Made by a program: the position numbers and the translations under genes. A DNA stretch of 36,915 bases, taken from NCBI RefSeq assembly GCF_000272405.2, contig NZ_AJZM02000391.1:1-36915 (forward strand). Direction: 5' to 3'. Position 1 is the first letter of the stretch. Every line of letters begins with the position of its first letter. The DNA is from Vibrio tasmaniensis 1F-187 (GTDB lineage: Bacteria; Pseudomonadota; Gammaproteobacteria; Enterobacterales; Vibrionaceae). Below the pieces are notes generated by a model, which searched no databases, was not told where the DNA came from, and saw nothing but the letters and a program-made list of their open reading frames with translations. Positions 27,740 through 36,915 of this stretch are shown here, one piece after another.

Positions 27740-27780
27740 GTTTAGATTTGTAACGCAAAGCATTAATGCAGCGATAAGAA

Positions 27781-27815
27781 AAAGCCCAAGTTAGTAGACT
27801 AACTTGGGCTTTTTT
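27781..27815. terminator. Bidirectional terminator between yhhQ and gppA
   Basis: A 14-bp perfect stem (27781-27794 with 27799-27812) with loop TAGA has A and T tracts on both sides. It serves convergent genes. Confidence 0.93.
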
Positions 27816-27839
27816 AATTTCTAGCGTCAGATACTAATA

Positions 27840-29333
27840 TCAGAGGCATTCAATATTCAATGGCCAGCCAATATCGGTTTGTCTATTTGACTCGATCTCT
27901 AGCTCAGCTGCGGTCAGCGGGTTGTCTGCTAGCCATTGCTTAGAAAGCGTCAAGGTCAGATTGTTGTCATCCGTCGTCAGCTTGAACTCAGGCTCAAGCG
28001 CTGGATTACGACGGTGAGTCAACAAAATAGCTAAACGCAGAATTCGTAAAATACGCTTGCTGCTGGTACCTGAGATTGCATGTTGCTCTGGCAATGAAGT
28101 TAACTGTTCGCGGTAGCGACGTGTTAACTCACCCAAGCAGTGCTTTTGCGCTCGAGTAAAGCCTGGTAGGTCTAAGTTCTGCAGTAGGTAAGCACTGTGC
28201 TCGCCGCCTTTTTTGAAATCGATTGTTAAACCAATCTCATGAAGCTTCGCCGCTGTTTGTAATAGCACACCTGCTTGAGGTTCAGAAACCCACGTTTCGG
28301 CGCCCGCTTGCTCTAATAGAGTCTGTGCGACTACAGCAACTTGTTCACTGTAGCTTACGTCCATTTGGTAGCGTGATTGCACGCTCTTAATGGTACGAGC
28401 GCGAATATCTTCTTGGCGAAACTCATCAACCATCTCGTAGGCGAGACCTTCACGGAGTGCGCCGCCAGCGAGTGTCATTGAATCAATTTCAAGCAGCTCA
28501 AAAATCGCGATAAGAATAGAAAGACCACTTGGGAACACTAGTGCGCGCTCAAGGGTTAAGCCTTCAATCTCAAGCTCTTCTAAGCGCTCTGTAATCATCG
28601 CTTGTTTCTGTAGACGCTTGAGTTTGGCATGAGTAATGACTTCATCCATGCCTTGCGCCAACATGATTTCTTGCAGTGCTTGAACGGTACCACTGGCACC
28701 AACACACACATCCCATCCGATATCAGTGTAGCTATCTAGGATAGGAGCCAACGTAGACTTAGCCGCTTCAATGGCATTGTTGAAGTTGGTTGCGGTTAAT
28801 TGGCGATCTTTAAAGTGGCGTTCAAGCCAAGTAACACAACCCATCTTCAGGCTGGTTAAGGCTTTGGCTGAGAAACCTTCACCGATGATCATCTCGGTAC
28901 TTGCACCACCAATATCAACCACTAGTCGGCGGCCGCTGCCACCAGAAGTGTGTGCTACGCCTTTATAGATAGTCGCAGCTTCTTCTTCACCAGAGATAAC
29001 ATTGATGTCGTAACCAAGGATCTGGTTCGCTTTCTCGAGAAATATATCCACATTGATAGCGGTACGTAGGGTCGCTGTACCAACAATGCGGATATTTTCT
29101 TTCGGAATATCTTGCAGTCGCTCTGCAAAGAGACTCAAACAGTCCCAACCGCGCTGCATGGCTTCAGTACTAAGCGCATTATTTTCATCTAAGCCTGCAG
29201 CTAAACGAACTTTGCGCTTAATTTTAGCCATGGTTTGTACGCTGCCATCGATATGACGCACAACGAGCATATGAAAACTGTTCGACCCGAGATCGATTGC
29301 AGCATAAAGCGGTGGTGACACTGTTTGGCTCAT
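27840..29333 (-). CDS. gppA: Guanosine pentaphosphatase / exopolyphosphatase GppA
   Basis: Converts pppGpp to ppGpp and trims polyphosphate. It has 497 residues, as in E. coli GppA. The ASKHA fold shows [14 protein letters not shown] (phosphate 1), [11 protein letters not shown] (phosphate 2) and [13 protein letters not shown] (adenosine-like motif). The HD-like C-terminal domain follows ([11 protein letters not shown]). The choice of GppA over Ppx rests on adjacency to rhlB, an order conserved in E. coli. It lies six bases after rhlB, so the two are probably cotranscribed. Confidence 0.92.
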   Translation of the reverse strand: MSQTVSPPLYAAIDLGSNSFHMLVVRHIDGSVQTMAKIKRKVRLAAGLDENNALSTEAMQRGWDCLSLFAERLQDIPKENIRIVGTATLRTAINVDIFLEKANQILGYDINVISGEEEAATIYKGVAHTSGGSGRRLVVDIGGASTEMIIGEGFSAKALTSLKMGCVTWLERHFKDRQLTATNFNNAIEAAKSTLAPILDSYTDIGWDVCVGASGTVQALQEIMLAQGMDEVITHAKLKRLQKQAMITERLEELEIEGLTLERALVFPSGLSILIAIFELLEIDSMTLAGGALREGLAYEMVDEFRQEDIRARTIKSVQSRYQMDVSYSEQVAVVAQTLLEQAGAETWVSEPQAGVLLQTAAKLHEIGLTIDFKKGGEHSAYLLQNLDLPGFTRAQKHCLGELTRRYREQLTSLPEQHAISGTSSKRILRILRLAILLTHRRNPALEPEFKLTTDDNNLTLTLSKQWLADNPLTAAELEIESNRQTDIGWPLNIECL

Positions 29334-29339
29334 AAGCGA

Positions 29340-30650
29340 CTAAGCTTCCTTGTTATGGCGCGGTTGGCGTGGGCGACGGTTCTGGTTTGGTTTACGGTTA
29401 CCGTTGCGTGGGCCATTGTTGTTTGAGCGACGTTGTTGCGGGTTACGTGTACGTAAGCGCATCGGTGCTGGCAGATCTTCCAGTAGTGCAGAAGCATCGT
29501 AGTCAGACATTGGGATAGCGTGCTCAATGTATTCTTCGATTGGTGGCAAGTTGATTGCGTAATCTTCACAAGCAAAGCTGATCGAGTGACCGCTTTCACC
29601 AGCACGACCTGTACGGCCGATACGGTGAACGTAATCTTCACAATCGTCAGGTAGGTCAAAGTTGAATACGTGTGTTACTTGAGGGATGTGTAGGCCACGT
29701 GCTGCAACATCCGTTGCGACAAGCAGGTCAACATCACCTTTAGTGAATTGCTCAAGAATCTTTTCACGTTTCTTCTGAGGAACATCGCCGGTTAGTAGGC
29801 CAACACGGTGACCATCGGCAGCCAAGTGGCCCCAAACTGATTCACACTTGTGCTTAGTGTTAGCGAAGATGATTGCGCGATCTGGCCACTCTTCTTCGAT
29901 TAATGTTTGTAGAAGAGCCATCTTATGTTCGTTAGAAGGGTAGAACAGCTCTTCTTGAATACGGTGACCAGTCTTACGCTCAGGTTCAACAACGACATGC
30001 TCTGGGTTGTGCATGTGTTCGAATGCAAGTTCTTGTACGCGGTAAGACAGTGTCGCAGAGAACAGCATGTTCAGACGATCTTTTGGCTCAGGCATACGAC
30101 GGAACAAGAAGCGGATGTCTTTGATGAAACCAAGATCGAACATGCGATCAGCTTCGTCAAGAACAACTGCTTGAATGTGGTTAAGGTTAAATACCTTTTG
30201 CTTGTAGAAATCGATGATGCGACCAGTCGTACCAATTAAGATATCTGCGCCTTCTTCGATCTTACCTAGCTGCTTGTCGTAGCTCTCGCCACCGTAAGCT
30301 AATGCTGCCTTGATACCTGTGCTTGCAACCAGAGAGTCAGCATCGTTGTAGATCTGAATCGCGAGTTCACGCGTTGGTGCCATAATAATCGCACGTGGCT
30401 GGTTAGGCTTACGGCCTTCATGCTCAGGTGTTTTTAGCAGGTGATTAAAAGTAGCAGTAAGAAACGCAAGCGTTTTACCAGTACCCGTTTGGGCCTGGCC
30501 TGCAATGTCTTGGCCGGTGAGCAGTACCGGGAGCGCCAAGGCTTGGATAGGGGTACAATAGTCGAACCCTTTTTTCTCCAATCCTTCAATGACTTGCGGA
30601 AGTAAATCCAAGTCGGCGAACTTTTGCTCTGTGATATGCGTCTTTTTCAT
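29340..30650 (-). CDS. rhlB: DEAD-box RNA helicase RhlB
   Basis: RNA helicase of the RNase E degradosome. It has 436 residues (E. coli 421). Motifs are Q-motif [54 protein letters not shown] and [10 protein letters not shown]. The last 40 residues are rich in Arg, Asn and Gln, the RNA-binding tail. It is divergent from trxA with about 110 bases between; gppA follows in the same unit. Confidence 0.97.
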   Translation of the reverse strand: MKKTHITEQKFADLDLLPQVIEGLEKKGFDYCTPIQALALPVLLTGQDIAGQAQTGTGKTLAFLTATFNHLLKTPEHEGRKPNQPRAIIMAPTRELAIQIYNDADSLVASTGIKAALAYGGESYDKQLGKIEEGADILIGTTGRIIDFYKQKVFNLNHIQAVVLDEADRMFDLGFIKDIRFLFRRMPEPKDRLNMLFSATLSYRVQELAFEHMHNPEHVVVEPERKTGHRIQEELFYPSNEHKMALLQTLIEEEWPDRAIIFANTKHKCESVWGHLAADGHRVGLLTGDVPQKKREKILEQFTKGDVDLLVATDVAARGLHIPQVTHVFNFDLPDDCEDYVHRIGRTGRAGESGHSISFACEDYAINLPPIEEYIEHAIPMSDYDASALLEDLPAPMRLRTRNPQQRRSNNNGPRNGNRKPNQNRRPRQPRHNKEA

Positions 30651-30761
30651 TGCTATAGAATATCAGCTTAAGCTTGCAATACGAAAGTAAATACATTCCA
30701 ATAGGGCATCTATTTACTGGTTATCATCCAACCAGTTCTAAAAAATACATTGGAGTGGAAG

Positions 30762-31088
30762 ATGAGTGATAAGATTTTGCAGCTAACTGATGACGGTTTT
30801 GATAACGATGTAATCAACGCTGCAGGCCCTGTTCTTGTTGATTTTTGGGCAGAATGGTGTGGTCCATGTAAAATGATTGCGCCGATTCTTGATGAAATCG
30901 CAAACGAGTACGAAGGTCAGCTCACAATCGGTAAATTAAATATCGACCAAAATGCTGGTACTCCACCAAAATTCGGTATTCGCGGTATTCCAACGCTACT
31001 TCTTTTCAAAGACGGTGGCGTAGCAGCAACTAAAGTTGGTGCATTGTCTAAAACTCAACTTAAAGAGTTCCTAGACGCTAACCTATAA
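30762..31088 (+). CDS. trxA: Thioredoxin 1
   Basis: Cytoplasmic disulfide reductase of 108 residues. The active site is W32-C33-G34-P35-C36. The cis-proline ([11 protein letters not shown]) is present. Start at 30762 (MSDKILQL) is chosen because GGAAG lies five to six bases upstream and homologues start there; an in-frame ATG at 30750 adds four residues. It lies upstream of rho, as in E. coli. It could supply electrons to Tpx, encoded at 18710. Confidence 0.98.
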   Translation: MSDKILQLTDDGFDNDVINAAGPVLVDFWAEWCGPCKMIAPILDEIANEYEGQLTIGKLNIDQNAGTPPKFGIRGIPTLLLFKDGGVAATKVGALSKTQLKEFLDANL

Positions 31089-31108
31089 TCAGGTGAGTAT
31101 TTGAAAAG

Positions 31109-31146
31109 AAACCGCGCAGTTAACAAATGCGCGGTTTTGTTTTTTC
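31109..31146 (+). terminator. Terminator of trxA
   Basis: Stem 31109-31118 with 31128-31137, nine-base loop, then TTTTGTTTTTT. Some read-through into rho is possible. Confidence 0.9.
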
Positions 31147-31287
31147 TAAGCTATGGACTAGTCTTAGTTTTAGTGCTAATTTATCGCACGTTAATTGAAC
31201 AAATTCTCTTCTTGGTCGAGCCTGTGACCAAATCCTTCTTAACTTAAGAAAACAGACCCTATTTTGACTAAACAAACTTCCACCACT

Positions 31288-32547
31288 ATGAATCTTACTG
31301 AACTGAAGAACAGACCTGTGTCTGAACTTGTTAAACTTAGCGAAAGCCTAGGTCTTGAAAATCAAGCTCGCTTAAGAAAACAAGACATTATCTTCTCCAT
31401 CCTTAAAGCACACGCAAAAAGTGGTGAGGACATCTTTGGTGATGGTGTTCTAGAAATTCTTCAAGACGGTTTTGGCTTCCTACGTAGCGCAGACAGCTCA
31501 TACCTTGCTGGTCCTGATGATATTTATGTATCACCGAGCCAGATTCGTCGTTTTAACCTTCGTACAGGTGACTCTATTGGCGGTAAAATCCGTCCACCTA
31601 AAGATGGCGAACGTTACTTTGCTCTGCTTAAAGTAAATACGGTTAACTACGATAAACCAGATAACGCTCGTAACAAGATTCTTTTCGAAAACCTTACTCC
31701 TCTTCACGCCAACGAACGTATGGTGATGGAAGCGGGTAATGGTGCAACTGAAGATATCACAGCTCGTATTCTTGACCTTGCTTCTCCAATCGGTAAAGGT
31801 CAGCGTGGTCTGATTGTTGCTCCGCCAAAAGCGGGTAAGACAATGCTTCTGCAAAATATTGCTCAAAGCATTGCCCGTAACCATCCTGAGTGTGAACTAA
31901 TGGTTCTACTTATCGATGAGCGTCCAGAAGAAGTAACAGAAATGCAGCGCCTAGTTAAAGGCGAAGTAATCGCATCGACGTTTGATGAACCAGCATCTCG
32001 CCACGTACAAGTAGCAGAAATGGTAATCGAGAAGGCGAAGCGTCTTGTTGAACACAAGAAAGACGTGGTTATCCTACTGGATTCAATTACTCGTCTAGCT
32101 CGTGCTTACAACACTGTGATTCCTTCATCAGGTAAAGTTCTTACTGGTGGTGTTGATGCGAATGCTCTACATCGTCCAAAGCGTTTCTTCGGTGCGGCAC
32201 GTAACGTAGAAGAAGGCGGTAGCTTAACTATCATCGCAACAGCACTGGTTGATACTGGTTCTAAGATGGATGAAGTTATCTACGAAGAATTCAAAGGTAC
32301 AGGTAACATGGAACTGCACCTTAACCGTAAGATTGCTGAAAAACGCGTATTCCCAGCGATTGATTTCAACCGATCTGGTACTCGTCGTGAAGAGCTTCTT
32401 ACCAAGAACGATGAACTACAGAAGATGTGGATTCTGCGTAAGATTGTTCACCCAATGGGCGAAATCGATGCGATGGAATTCCTTATCGACAAGCTAGCAA
32501 TGACTAAAACGAACGATGAGTTCTTTGACGCTATGCGTCGTCAGTAG
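31288..32547 (+). CDS. rho: Transcription termination factor Rho
   Basis: Hexameric RNA translocase that ends transcription. It has 419 residues, the same as E. coli, if the start is ATG 31288 (MNLTELKN). An in-frame TTG at 31264 would add eight residues that E. coli lacks; neither start has a clear Shine-Dalgarno. Marks are GFGFLRS (RNP1), APPKAGKT (P-loop), [13 protein letters not shown] (Walker B region), [14 protein letters not shown] (Q-loop region) and GTGNMEL (R-loop). The leader of about 140 bases after the trxA terminator may take part in Rho autoregulation. Confidence 0.98.
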   Translation: MNLTELKNRPVSELVKLSESLGLENQARLRKQDIIFSILKAHAKSGEDIFGDGVLEILQDGFGFLRSADSSYLAGPDDIYVSPSQIRRFNLRTGDSIGGKIRPPKDGERYFALLKVNTVNYDKPDNARNKILFENLTPLHANERMVMEAGNGATEDITARILDLASPIGKGQRGLIVAPPKAGKTMLLQNIAQSIARNHPECELMVLLIDERPEEVTEMQRLVKGEVIASTFDEPASRHVQVAEMVIEKAKRLVEHKKDVVILLDSITRLARAYNTVIPSSGKVLTGGVDANALHRPKRFFGAARNVEEGGSLTIIATALVDTGSKMDEVIYEEFKGTGNMELHLNRKIAEKRVFPAIDFNRSGTRREELLTKNDELQKMWILRKIVHPMGEIDAMEFLIDKLAMTKTNDEFFDAMRRQ

Positions 32548-32570
32548 TATTGATTAGCTTATAGTTATTA

Positions 32571-32601
32571 AAAAGCGCTGCCTTCGGGTGGCGCTTTTTA
32601 T
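32571..32601 (+). terminator. Terminator of rho
   Basis: A 12-bp stem with two G-T pairs (32571-32582 with 32587-32598), a TTCG tetraloop and a T-tract lie 24 bases after the stop. Confidence 0.93.
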
Positions 32602-32657
32602 TTGCATTTTGTAGCGACAGCTTGCAGAATGGGCAAAAGTGTTACGAGGAAGTTAAA

Positions 32658-33653
32658 ATGCAACATGGACTGTTGTCATCATTACTCCTGTCTACTTCAC
32701 TGTTACTTTCACCGGTTGGTATGAGTTATGCCACCGAGATGTCTCCACTTACAGTAGAGTCTTGGCTTGAGAATGATCAAGTAAAACTGAAAACTGCTGA
32801 ATTACTCGAGCTTGTCGTGCGTGACGAAGTCAATTCGCTACGCTTTTCGCTTGAGCGTCTGACATTTCCCCAGCAAGAGGTGGCTCGTTACCGGCTCTTG
32901 AAGAAGATCGAACAGCAAGAGATCGTTCTCACCCCTAAGATGTCTATTTTCATAGAACAGCAACTCGCTATCACGCCGACCTACCAAGTATTAGAGCGTG
33001 GGGATGGCTACGAGTTTACGGTACCTGCTTTTAATTACCCTTCGATTGCTAATCGACTGATCAAGCAATGGCACCAAGACCAGAAGACACTGGTGTTTGT
33101 ACTGGATGCAGAAAAGCGGGAACTTAACCTTAATGAGTGGTTGTCAGGGCCTGAGCATCAAGTTCAAACGCGAGAAGCACTATTAATTCGAGAGCTAGAC
33201 AGTTTGTCTCCTGAAGCGGTTGACTATCTGACTAAGCAACTCACCGCATCTTCTATTGTTAGCTGGTTACCTTCTACCGAGGTGGTAGTTCGATTAGCGC
33301 AAGTGAGCGAAGACCCTGAGGTCTATAAGATTCTATGGCGAATGAAGGCCGATTATCATAGCCAAGCAGAGTTAGAGCGACTTGCTAAAACTAAACAAAC
33401 GTTCGCGTTGGAACAGGTAATGGCAGCGACTAAGAATCCTCGTTTGAAAGATGAAGCGATTACTTTGCTTACCAAGGTGAACCCGCTATCAGAAGAGGTG
33501 AAGCAGTTCCTTGTCTCTAGGATGGCGATTGCCGATGAAGCGCCATTAGTCGCCCGTGAATTAGCCAAACAAGGTCACACGCGCTGGTTGCAAGATCTTG
33601 TGAATGATAACCCTCAGGTGAAGAGCTCTTTGATCGAGCAAGCATTACCGTAA
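32658..33653 (+). CDS. Unknown secreted (periplasmic) protein
   Basis: A 331-residue protein I do not recognise. The start at 32658 (MQHGLLSS) is chosen because GAGGAAG precedes it; an ATG at 32622 in frame would put charged residues before the signal. A signal peptide covers about 1-26 (LLSSLLLSTSLLLSPVGMSYA). The rest is helical and mildly acidic. From about residue 155 it shows repeated helix pairs reminiscent of HEAT-type repeats (LLIRELDSLSPEAVDYLTK, LWRMKADYHSQ, VMAATKNPRLKDEAITLL). It lies alone between rho and ubiD. A scaffolding role is only a guess. Confidence 0.85.
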   Translation: MQHGLLSSLLLSTSLLLSPVGMSYATEMSPLTVESWLENDQVKLKTAELLELVVRDEVNSLRFSLERLTFPQQEVARYRLLKKIEQQEIVLTPKMSIFIEQQLAITPTYQVLERGDGYEFTVPAFNYPSIANRLIKQWHQDQKTLVFVLDAEKRELNLNEWLSGPEHQVQTREALLIRELDSLSPEAVDYLTKQLTASSIVSWLPSTEVVVRLAQVSEDPEVYKILWRMKADYHSQAELERLAKTKQTFALEQVMAATKNPRLKDEAITLLTKVNPLSEEVKQFLVSRMAIADEAPLVARELAKQGHTRWLQDLVNDNPQVKSSLIEQALP

Positions 33654-33751
33654 AGTGGATTTTTCCTCTCAATAACCACACTAAAAAGGTGGATCTCAGC
33701 GTCACCCTTTTTGATATACTGAGCGCAGAATAATCAGCATGTAGAAGCCCT

Positions 33752-35593
33752 ATGAGTTTTAAAGATTTACGTGATTTTGTCGACCATCTTGAAAGCATTG
33801 GTCAGTTGGAACGCATTTCTCACCCTGTCGACCCAGACTATGAAATGACCGAGATTAGCGACCGTACTCTACGTGCTGGTGGCCCGGCTCTTTTATTTGA
33901 AAATCCCGTAGGCTATGACATGCCTGTTTTGACCAATCTATTCGGTACACCTGATCGGGTAGCCATTGGTATGGGGCGTCAAGAGGTCAAAGAGTTACGC
34001 GAAGTAGGTAAGTTGCTTGCTTACTTAAAAGAACCTGAGCCACCAAAAGGCTTTAAAGACGCTATCGATAAGCTGCCTGTGTTTAAGCAGGTCTTAAATA
34101 TGCCAGCTAAGCGTCTTCGTAAGGCGGCCTGTCAACAAATCGTATGGCAGGGTGATGACGTCGACCTAGATAAAATCCCCGTGATGAGCTGTTGGGCAGA
34201 CGATGTTGCGCCATTGCTAACATGGGGCTTAACGGTTACTCGTGGTCCGAACAAGAAACGCCAAAACTTAGGCATCTATCGTCAACAGAAGATCGGTAAG
34301 AATAAAATTATCATGCGTTGGTTAGCCCACCGCGGTGGAGCGCTTGATCTACGTGATTGGATGGAAACCAACCCAGGCAAGCCATTCCCTGTATCGGTAG
34401 CGTTTGGTGCCGATCCTGCCACCATTCTTGGTGCCGTTACGCCCGTTCCAGATACCTTATCGGAATACGCGTTTGCTGGCTTACTACGTGGTAGCAAAAC
34501 TGAGGTCGTTAAATCAATCAGCAACGACTTAGAAGTGCCAGCGAGTGCTGAAATCGTAATGGAAGGTTACATCGACCCGAATGAGTTCGCAGACGAAGGG
34601 CCATACGGAGACCATACTGGTTACTACAACGAGAAAGAAAAGCATCATGTGTTTACTATTACTCATGTAACCATGCGAGAGAATCCGATCTATCACAGTA
34701 CCTATACTGGCCGTCCACCTGATGAGCCCGCGGTATTAGGTGTTGCGTTAAATGAAGTGTTTGTTCCTATTCTTCAAAAGCAATTCCCAGAGATAGAAGA
34801 CTTCTACTTGCCACCTGAAGGTTGTTCGTACCGAATGGCGGTCGTGACCATGAAGAAGCAATACCCAGGTCACGCTAAGCGAGTGATGATGGGTGTATGG
34901 TCTTTCCTACGCCAATTCATGTACACAAAATTTGTCTTGGTATGCGATGAGGATGTTAACGCGCGTGATTGGTCTCAAGTGACTGCTGCTATGTGTGAAC
35001 ATATGGATCCGTCTCGTGATAGCCTGATGATAGAGAACACACCTATCGATTCACTAGACTTTGCATCGCCAGTAGTAGGTTTAGGCTCAAAAATGGGTTT
35101 AGACATTACTAAGAAGTGGGATGCGGAGCTGGCACTATCACCTGATGCTAAATCTTTACCTATAGGTAGTCAGCATATTGAAGGTTGCCTAGCTGAGATA
35201 ACCGAAGCCTTCCCTGAAATTATTGATATTCACTTACAGAATGACAATGCGTGCATGGTCGTTGTGTCTATCGATAAGCAAGCTGCAGGTAACGGTAAAA
35301 AAATCATTGAAGCGGTTTGGTCTCAGTTCGATGAGAACAAGTTTGTCATCGTATGTGATAGTGACGTTAACGTCAGTGACTGGAATGACATTATCTGGGC
35401 GGTGACTACAAGAATGGATCCGGCAAGAGATACGTTCTTCCTGAAAAACCAAACTGGACACTCAAAAATGGGTCTAGATGCGACAAACAAGTTTGAAGGT
35501 GAATGCCTGCGTGAGTGGGGTGTTCCAATCACTAAGAACCCAGACGTCGTTAAAAAGATTGATAGCATTTGGGAACAACTAGGAATCTCATGA
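33752..35593 (+). CDS. ubiD: UbiD 4-hydroxy-3-polyprenylbenzoate decarboxylase with duplicated C-terminal module
   Basis: Prenyl-FMN-dependent decarboxylase of ubiquinone synthesis. It has 613 residues against about 490 in E. coli. The normal UbiD body is present ([35 protein letters not shown]). A module repeats in exact 137-residue register: [10 protein letters not shown] at 394 and [10 protein letters not shown] at 531; HMDPSRDS at 417 and RMDPARDT at 554. The first copy keeps the active family sequence [23 protein letters not shown]; the second has lost 12 residues ([11 protein letters not shown]) but has the normal E. coli-like ending [14 protein letters not shown]. The gene overlaps the ferredoxin gene by 4 bases. 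Confidence 0.95.
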   Translation: MSFKDLRDFVDHLESIGQLERISHPVDPDYEMTEISDRTLRAGGPALLFENPVGYDMPVLTNLFGTPDRVAIGMGRQEVKELREVGKLLAYLKEPEPPKGFKDAIDKLPVFKQVLNMPAKRLRKAACQQIVWQGDDVDLDKIPVMSCWADDVAPLLTWGLTVTRGPNKKRQNLGIYRQQKIGKNKIIMRWLAHRGGALDLRDWMETNPGKPFPVSVAFGADPATILGAVTPVPDTLSEYAFAGLLRGSKTEVVKSISNDLEVPASAEIVMEGYIDPNEFADEGPYGDHTGYYNEKEKHHVFTITHVTMRENPIYHSTYTGRPPDEPAVLGVALNEVFVPILQKQFPEIEDFYLPPEGCSYRMAVVTMKKQYPGHAKRVMMGVWSFLRQFMYTKFVLVCDEDVNARDWSQVTAAMCEHMDPSRDSLMIENTPIDSLDFASPVVGLGSKMGLDITKKWDAELALSPDAKSLPIGSQHIEGCLAEITEAFPEIIDIHLQNDNACMVVVSIDKQAAGNGKKIIEAVWSQFDENKFVIVCDSDVNVSDWNDIIWAVTTRMDPARDTFFLKNQTGHSKMGLDATNKFEGECLREWGVPITKNPDVVKKIDSIWEQLGIS

Positions 35594-35859
35594 GCTTCCA
35601 AGTAACCTTATACCCAGAAAATATCAGTTTTACCGTAGAAAAAGGGCAAACGGTTTTGGATGCTGCGCTCAACAGCAATATCAATTTTCCAAACCGTTGC
35701 CAAGTTGGTGCATGCGCTATGTGCATGTGCAAAAAATTAGAAGGCCAAGTGAGTTACCACCTTGAACCCATGCTCACAGAGAAAGAGCAGCTACAAGGTT
35801 GGATTTTTGCTTGCCAAGCATTTGCAGAAAGTAATTTAGTTCTAACCTTTGCCGATTAA
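35590..35859 (+). CDS. 2Fe-2S ferredoxin (plant type)
   Basis: An 89-residue electron carrier. Cluster ligands are C37-x4-C42-x2-C45 and C75 (CQVGACAMC and FACQ); C47 is extra. The start ATG 35590 overlaps the ubiD stop as ATGA, so coupling is expected; an upstream in-frame start at 35569 lies within ubiD. fre follows 20 bases later. Ferredoxin plus Fre resemble a split reductase as found with oxygenases. The partner is unknown. Confidence 0.92.
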   Translation: MSFQVTLYPENISFTVEKGQTVLDAALNSNINFPNRCQVGACAMCMCKKLEGQVSYHLEPMLTEKEQLQGWIFACQAFAESNLVLTFAD

Positions 35860-35879
35860 GGGTTAGTGAGAGGAAGAAC

Positions 35880-36593
35880 ATGACTATTAAATGTAAAGTG
35901 AAATCTATCGAGCCTTTAGCTTGTAACACTTACCAAATCCTACTTCACCCAGAAACACCGGTCGCTTTTAAAGCGGGCCAATACTTGATGGTTGAAATGG
36001 GTGAAAAAGACAAGCGCCCCTTTTCGATTGCAAGCAGCCCTTGTCGCCATGAAGGTGAGCTTGAGTTGCACATTGGTGCAGCTGAGCACAATGCTTACGC
36101 TTCAGAAGTTGTTGAGGCAATGAAGAAAGCGCAAGCTGAAGATGGCGACATAGCTATTGATGCTCCGCACGGTGATGCGTGGGTTAAAGAAGAAAGCGAT
36201 CGTCCTCTGTTACTAATTGCTGGTGGTACTGGCTTCAGCTACGTGCGCTCTATTCTCGATCACTGCATCGCGCAGAACAGTAAAAAAGAGATTCATCTAT
36301 ACTGGGGCGCAAAAGATGAGTGCCAGCTGTATGCGAAAGAAGAGCTTGTCGACATTGCAGCAAAACACAGTAATGTACATTTTGTACCAGTAGTAGAAGA
36401 AGCACCTGAAGTTTGGCACGGTCAAACGGGTAATGTACTTGAAGCAATCACGCAAAGTTTCGAATCATTAGCTGATTTTGATATCTACATTGCGGGTCGT
36501 TTCGAAATGGCAGGCGCTGCAAGAGACTTGTTTACTCAGAATAAAGAAGCAAAGCGTGACCATATGTACGCAGATGCTTACGCGTTTATCTAA
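35880..36593 (+). CDS. fre: NAD(P)H-flavin reductase Fre
   Basis: Reduces free flavins with NAD(P)H; supplies reduced flavin to ferric reduction and, in luminous vibrios, luciferase (LuxG is a relative). It has 237 residues. RPFSIASSP binds flavin; [16 protein letters not shown] and [17 protein letters not shown] bind NAD(P)H. GAGAGGAAG precedes the ATG. It follows ubiD-ferredoxin, perhaps in one operon; ubiD and fre are neighbours in E. coli too. Confidence 0.96.
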   Translation: MTIKCKVKSIEPLACNTYQILLHPETPVAFKAGQYLMVEMGEKDKRPFSIASSPCRHEGELELHIGAAEHNAYASEVVEAMKKAQAEDGDIAIDAPHGDAWVKEESDRPLLLIAGGTGFSYVRSILDHCIAQNSKKEIHLYWGAKDECQLYAKEELVDIAAKHSNVHFVPVVEEAPEVWHGQTGNVLEAITQSFESLADFDIYIAGRFEMAGAARDLFTQNKEAKRDHMYADAYAFI

Positions 36594-36616
36594 GAATTCT
36601 TTTAGATTTAGAGCAA

Positions 36617-36643
36617 AAAGAGAGCAGAAATGCTCTCTTTTTT
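36617..36643 (+). terminator. Terminator of the ubiD-fre operon
   Basis: A 10-bp stem (36617-36626 with 36631-36640) with loop GAAA and a T-tract lie about 24 bases after fre. Confidence 0.93.
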
Positions 36644-36703
36644 CCGTTTAGGTGAACTATTAGGCACTTAAGCTCTATTTATTCATTTTTCATGAAAAAG
36701 TAG

Positions 36704-36731
36704 TTGCTAAGCTGAGAGGGTTCCCTATAAT
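36704..36731 (+). promoter_or_regulatory. rRNA operon promoter P1
   Basis: TTGCTA, 16 bases, TATAAT at 36726-36731, then GCGACACCACTGAGACGG, almost the E. coli rrn P1 start region (GCGCCACCACTGACACGG). The GC-rich discriminator fits control by ppGpp. The AT-rich stretch 36680-36700 may be an UP element. Confidence 0.93.
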
Positions 36732-36818
36732 GCGACACCACTGAGACGGCAGATGCCACAAGGCTTCAGCAAGAATCAGTCAGACGGAAAGCGACAAAAA
36801 TTAATTTTCAAAAAGTGT

Positions 36819-36846
36819 TTGACACTGAATGTTAATTCGCTAGAAT
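36819..36846 (+). promoter_or_regulatory. rRNA operon promoter P2
   Basis: TTGACA (36819-36824), 16-base spacer, TAGAAT (36841-36846). It lies about 110 bases after P1, as in E. coli rrn operons. Confidence 0.88.
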
Positions 36847-36897
36847 GACCGTCCTCTTCGAGAGGTTCCTTACTTAAAAGGAAGACTCAAGAAGTGA

Positions 36898-36911
36898 AGC
36901 TCTTTAACAAT
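36898..36911 (+). promoter_or_regulatory. boxA antitermination site of the rRNA leader
   Basis: GCTCTTTAACAAT matches rrn boxA (TGCTCTTTAACAA), where Nus factors load. 16S rRNA must start downstream of the window. Confidence 0.9.
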
Positions 36912-36915
36912 TTAA

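Overview
The window looks like a piece of chromosome 1 of a Vibrio (Vibrionaceae, possibly Splendidus-like; the species is a guess). The basis is gene order (thiCEFSGH; gppA-rhlB divergent from trxA-rho; ubiD-ferredoxin-fre), moderate GC with AT-rich intergenic regions, a Vibrio-style csrB RNA and chromosome-type parS sites. The left edge cuts the 3' end of tRNA-Asp, followed by tRNA-Trp, the usual tail of an rrn operon. The right edge holds rrn promoters P1 and P2 and boxA of the next rrn operon. The window is therefore the segment between two co-directional rRNA operons.

Layout: 1-460 holds the tRNA-Asp end, an intact tRNA-Trp and two decayed tRNA-Trp/terminator copies. 637-2502 holds a frameshifted Tat multicopper oxidase gene and crcB. 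2533-8915 is the thiamine operon thiCEFSGH behind a TPP riboswitch. 9065-13604 holds an M24B peptidase, a LysR regulator divergent from an MFS pump, and a small protein resembling only the oligomerisation half of H-NS. 13690-16099 is a leftward bufferin-type (DUF2282-DUF692-DUF2063-DoxX) copper/gold-response operon. 16364-18538 is uvrD with a LexA box. 18710-21749 holds tpx, a csrB-type RNA on the minus strand with about 28 GGA motifs and a GacA/VarA-like upstream site, and ggt. 21841-24392 holds a LysE-type exporter, an AraC regulator and rarD. 24573-27739 holds a frameshifted recQ, a small unknown gene, and yhhQ behind a preQ1 riboswitch. 27840-33653 holds gppA-rhlB, trxA, rho and an unknown secreted protein. 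33752-36593 holds ubiD with a duplicated C-terminal module, a 2Fe-2S ferredoxin and fre.

Three near-perfect parS sites (in thiE, after thiH, and in the MFS gene) lie within 7 kb. This places the window in the origin-proximal partition region of the main chromosome.

Most genes are ordinary core genes. The points most worth a second look are the parS cluster, csrB and its upstream palindrome, the bufferin-type operon, the decayed tRNA-Trp repeats, the UbiD duplication, the H-NS-like fragment, and two single-base frameshifts (multicopper oxidase and recQ) that may be real or sequencing errors.
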